Source: Argopecten irradians | Taxonomy: Eukaryota; Mollusca; Bivalvia; Pectinida; Pectinidae | Assembly: GCF_041381155.1 (NCBI RefSeq) | Contig: NC_091142.1 | Span: forward strand, 35,389,604-35,453,603 | Direction: 5' to 3' | Length of the DNA: 64,000 bases | In this document: in pieces, positions 60,761-64,000 of the stretch | Numbering within the stretch: position 1 is the first letter of the stretch | Layout: each line of letters opens with the position of its first letter | The notes under the pieces: model-generated | What the model was told of the DNA's origin: nothing | Databases searched by the model: none | What the model saw: the letters and a program-made list of their open reading frames with translations, nothing else | Program-made: the position numbers and the translations under genes

Positions 60761-63035
60761 GTGTAGTGTATTTGATATTCGTTGAAAGTATCAAGAGGAA
60801 AGATGCCATTTTCGTTTTAAAAATAATAGCTAGCACGAATCTTGCACATTTTTGAATAAAAAGAACCTATAGAAGCCCTCCACGAATCAATATCAGTGCC
60901 CATCATGGTGGATGAAAAAAATAATTACAATCATATGCGAGAGGAACTTCCATAGGGTACATGTAGGTAAAAGCGACGGTGCATGTAGGTTTGACAAAAT
61001 GAGCACACGACAGGTTTAGCAGGGCAAAGGGATGGGAGAAGGAGACACTAAATAAAAGAAGAAAGGAGCAGAATAGGGAAAGTAAACAGAAGAGAAATAG
61101 CTTTGAAGACATCAAAGAGGTTATGCAATGGATTGTAGAGTGTGGTAATTATACTGTATTTTTTTAATATTGAATTTGTCGTATATTAGACCAGACTTAA
61201 TTACAGTAGATAATAGGTAATCAACAGTGTACACATGTAAACAAGTCAAGTGTACGTTTACCCGTATATATGCATTATGAATCTATATATATATAGTTGT
61301 ATATGAGGGCATATAGTATGTAACCATAACATGAACAAAACATTAAAAATAATTGCGTACATTTTGTGTAAATACAATCACAATGAAAATGTTATGCAGA
61401 TAGTATGGATTTTGGCTATCAGAAGACAATATGTCGTACATATGTACACAAACACAAACTTTTCCTGTGAACACAATCATACGTACATTTTATATACAGA
61501 TATTCTAGCACAGATATTCACGATGTAATATACATAGTGTGTGGATATGGATACAGGCTCATATGCTTTAACACATACGTACGGTTTCATATATAATTCA
61601 TTGGTGATATTTTAGTTTATAGATAGTAGTAAATACGCAAGTATGCGGGCGAAAGTGCGTAAGTATACACAGCAATGATTCGAGGCTACCTGTATGCATA
61701 AGTACACTTGCACGCACGAACTCTAACGTATGCGGTTCAATGTATTGGGACCAACATGCGTCAAACACCTGCGCACAGTACATAAATGCATGAGTTTTTT
61801 CACTAGTGCATTAAAGGGCACATTGGAATTATAAATTGATTTAGCCGATATTTTTGTATATTGGTGTACATTTTGGAATAATTGCATATATATACACATG
61901 TAATTTTGGCTTAATTAATTACCATATACATTTGAATGCAAAAGATTTACACACTCGATGGATAATAATAACAAATAATAACAAATAGGCGCAGACATAC
62001 ATAAATGCCTGGCATTGTTCACACAAAGGAAAGTGTATTTGTAGATTGGAACATGATTGTCAATTGTCTTATAGTAAGGAGATAATACAATATCTTTCTT
62101 TTTTAACGCGGTGGTTTCATTTAATTAATTTGGTTTGGCAAATTTGGTTGAACAGTTTGTAATTAATATATCCGTACACCGATATTGTGTCTAAGCGCCT
62201 ATTACTTGTAATTCCAGTGAATGTATAAATTTCAACACATACACAAATATATGTATGAAATAGATACATCTATACATGCAACTTTAGAAATGGCATAGTT
62301 ATTCTTTTAACACTTTGAACATGTTTACTTGTTTGTACATATAGCGAGTATATTTGTCAGCAGCTGTCATCTGCATCAAAATATTACAATTAAAGATTAC
62401 ATAAAATGCATGAAGAATGAATAGCTGTATAGGCGGTTATTGTTCAATTAGTTGCATATATAAATGTAAAATATACAAATTATGCGCAAATGCACATATG
62501 GGTTCGCACACATATATGTATATTACGGTAACCTTGTGAACATAAGTAATACTCGTATCATGAATCTATATTTTGATACAATAGTCGGTTATTGTTCAAT
62601 TAGTTGCATACATAAATGTAAAATATAGAGGAGAGAGTCCATGAATTGATGCACGTACGCGTTAGCTTCAGAACTTGGATTTGAGGCGGTCAATGCAGCC
62701 ATATGAGTTGATAAGAATTTTTGGGGAATTTTCAGTTTTTTTGGCAAATATTCGGCCGTCCATGGTCCAGTGAGATGCGATTTTTACACTTGTATTCCCT
62801 TTATTACTATCAATAATAAAGGACATCGTCGACTTCAATAAAAACGGAGTTTTGTTGTTTTCTTTATGCAAACTTTCCTTTTCCTTTAATGAAATAGAAT
62901 AAAAAAAATTCTTAGAAGAGTGTCGGATAGAATATTTTGATGGTAATTATCTAAAATGCTAGTTAAGTCCAAAGAAATGTTATATATTTCCTAAATCATT
63001 TTCGATAAAATTCTAATTACAACCACATACAGTAC
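60761..63035 (-). other. Copy C intron upstream of the LINE
   Basis: About 2.3 kb of AT-rich DNA. Part of 60760-61130 may be LINE 5' sequence. A 44-bp direct repeat (GGTTATTGTTCAATTAGTTG...) occurs at 62437-62481 and 62584-62629. No exon is seen. Confidence 0.5.
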
Positions 63036-63248
63036 CTTTCTTACATCCGGAGAGTTTCTGTACTTCCAGGACGTCGTAGAAGCTGAGAAGAGACTCGCCA
63101 CCAAAGCTGACCCCTGATACATTGGTCGTGATTGTAGGGAGGGATTGGTTTTAATGGCGTACTGGTACTCCCCGTAGTGTGTGACGGAGTGGAAGTCGTA
63201 AGGCAAGGCTTGTACTAACGTTTGAGTGCTCAAATGAATCGCGAGTAC
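63036..63248 (-). CDS. Copy C Met-turn exon (frame-disrupted)
   Basis: Acceptor ATTACAG and donor GTACTG. The ends read TRDSFEHSNVSTSLA and PTITTNVSGVSFGGESLL, then FYDVLEVQKLSGCKK in one frame; the centre LPYDFHSVTHYGEYQYAI is in another. The total stays a multiple of three (213 nt). SVTHY replaces SxMHY, so the Met-turn Met is missing here too. Confidence 0.7.
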
Positions 63249-63595
63249 CTGTAATTAAAGAATTTTAGTAAATATTTCATATTTCCAAATACAGCATTTA
63301 TCGTTTTATTTTGTCAAATTACAGTTTACTCATTACTTACATGTAAAACTAAATCAAAAATGTATAGTCATACGTTGTGATCATACAACAGTCAGGTGGA
63401 TATGTATTTCATTAATTGCCTTCTCTCAAGTTTATCTACAGTTATATCTGCTGGTCTTGATTGCTCATTTAAATTAGTGCAAGCTTCTTCAAAATTAAAC
63501 CAAGTTGAATTAGTGTTATGTTTGTCATGTTCATAATGTGATACTATATCCCTATCAATATCATTTTTTTTCAAATTTATTCAAAATTATTGTCA

Positions 63596-64000
63596 ATATG
63601 TGCCTGTATGTACTGGTGAATTAACTATCCTGATTGTTATCCTTGTGTACCTGTATGTAATTGTGTACTTACCATCCTGTATGTTGTCCGTGTGTACCTG
63701 TTTGTACTAGTGTATTTACCATCCTGTACGTTGTCCGTGTGTACCTGAATGTACTGGCGTACTTACCATCCTGTACGTTGTCAGTGTGTACCTGTATGTA
63801 CTGGTGTACTTACCATCCTGTACGTTGTCAGTGTGTACCTGTATGTACTGGTGTACTTACCATCCTGTACGTTGTCCGTGTGTACCTGAATGTACTGGCG
63901 TACTTACCATCCTGTACGTTGTCCGTGTGTACCTGTATGTACTGGTGTACTTACCATCCTGTTCGTTGTCAGTGTGTATCTGTATGTACTGGTGTACTTA
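63596..64000 (-). repeat. Second block of the 47-bp exon-end/splice-donor array (copy C)
   Basis: About 8-9 units with the same unit as 39468-46907, running off the window end. It sits upstream of the copy C Met-turn exon, that is, in the same intron position as in copy B. The outermost units are the most diverged. Confidence 0.9.

Larger units (their letters stand above)
53788..64000 (-). pseudogene. Astacin copy C (partial, probably damaged): Met-turn exon and MAM-like module
   Basis: Four exons seen, in coding order: 63248-63036, 56789-56652, 54815-54586 and 53871-53788 (stop). The last three match copy B in size and sequence type (138, 230 and 84-90 nt; YPQWHVSSETGLPDYMTSKC, VYTLTVLHGATWTSKLPLPA, VLALDNLIVR) and are open. 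The 213-nt Met-turn exon keeps recognisable astacin sequence (LPYDFHSVTHYGEYQYAIK), but that middle part is in a different frame from both ends. Read in the phase set by A and B it meets a stop after about 32 codons. Either two small compensating indels disable it or the assembly has errors. The upstream exons lie outside the window, so the active site cannot be checked. Confidence 0.7.

Noticed and set aside
1-64000. tRNA, rRNA or CRISPR-like arrays
   Set aside because: No cloverleaf or rRNA signature was recognised by eye. The arrays present are directly adjacent tandem units without spacers.

Overview
The window is animal genomic DNA: AT-rich, with intron-split genes, GT-AG splice sites and dense repeats. 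The gene content (SLC6 transporter, C-type lectin fused to three-finger domains, tandem astacin/MAM genes, a Ngaro-type retroelement, a CR1/L2/Jockey-like LINE, SINE and MITE families) suggests a lophotrochozoan, most likely a mollusc and perhaps a bivalve. That assignment is an inference. No bacterial-type genes, rRNA or CRISPR were seen.

Layout. (1) 208-5155, plus strand: the last four coding exons of an SLC6 neurotransmitter/amino-acid transporter, followed by about 5.5 kb of intergenic DNA. (2) 11460-27513, plus strand: a complete 15-exon gene for a 523-residue secreted protein with signal peptide, two Ly6/uPAR (LU) domains, a Thr/Ser-rich linker and two C-type lectin domains. All splice phases agree and the summed coding length is a multiple of three. 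Its intron 11 holds a very young, nearly whole Ngaro (tyrosine-recombinase) retroelement, 18896-25331. (3) 28390 to beyond 64000, minus strand: three tandem astacin-like genes. Copy A (35244 to 28390) is astacin-MAM, 408 residues. Copy B (52726 to 37589) is astacin plus a MAM-like domain, 387 residues. Copy C runs from beyond 64000 to 53788, is partial and is probably damaged. A LINE lies in a copy C intron.

The astacin domains of A and B are pseudoenzymes. The zinc-binding and catalytic motif HExxHxxGxxH is replaced at the first His, the Glu and the second His (Ser, Leu, Val). The Met-turn Met is Thr, and the signal peptide leads straight into the mature domain without a propeptide. The disulfide cysteines and reading frames are kept, so a non-catalytic secreted role is likely.

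The most unusual feature is a 7.4-kb array of about 158 copies of a 47-bp unit (39468-46907). Each unit is 39 nt of the 3' end of the astacin active-site exon plus the first 8 nt of its intron, so each carries a perfect 5' splice donor. The array fills the intron of copy B and recurs in copy C (63596 to the window end), but copy A has only the single ancestral exon end. Smaller duplications of exon edges occur at a MAM exon donor (29690-30004), at a lectin exon acceptor (14751-15011) and at the SLC6 stop codon (5120-5220). This locus therefore repeatedly amplifies exon-intron boundaries. The very long plus-strand open frames across the array are artefacts of the repeat.
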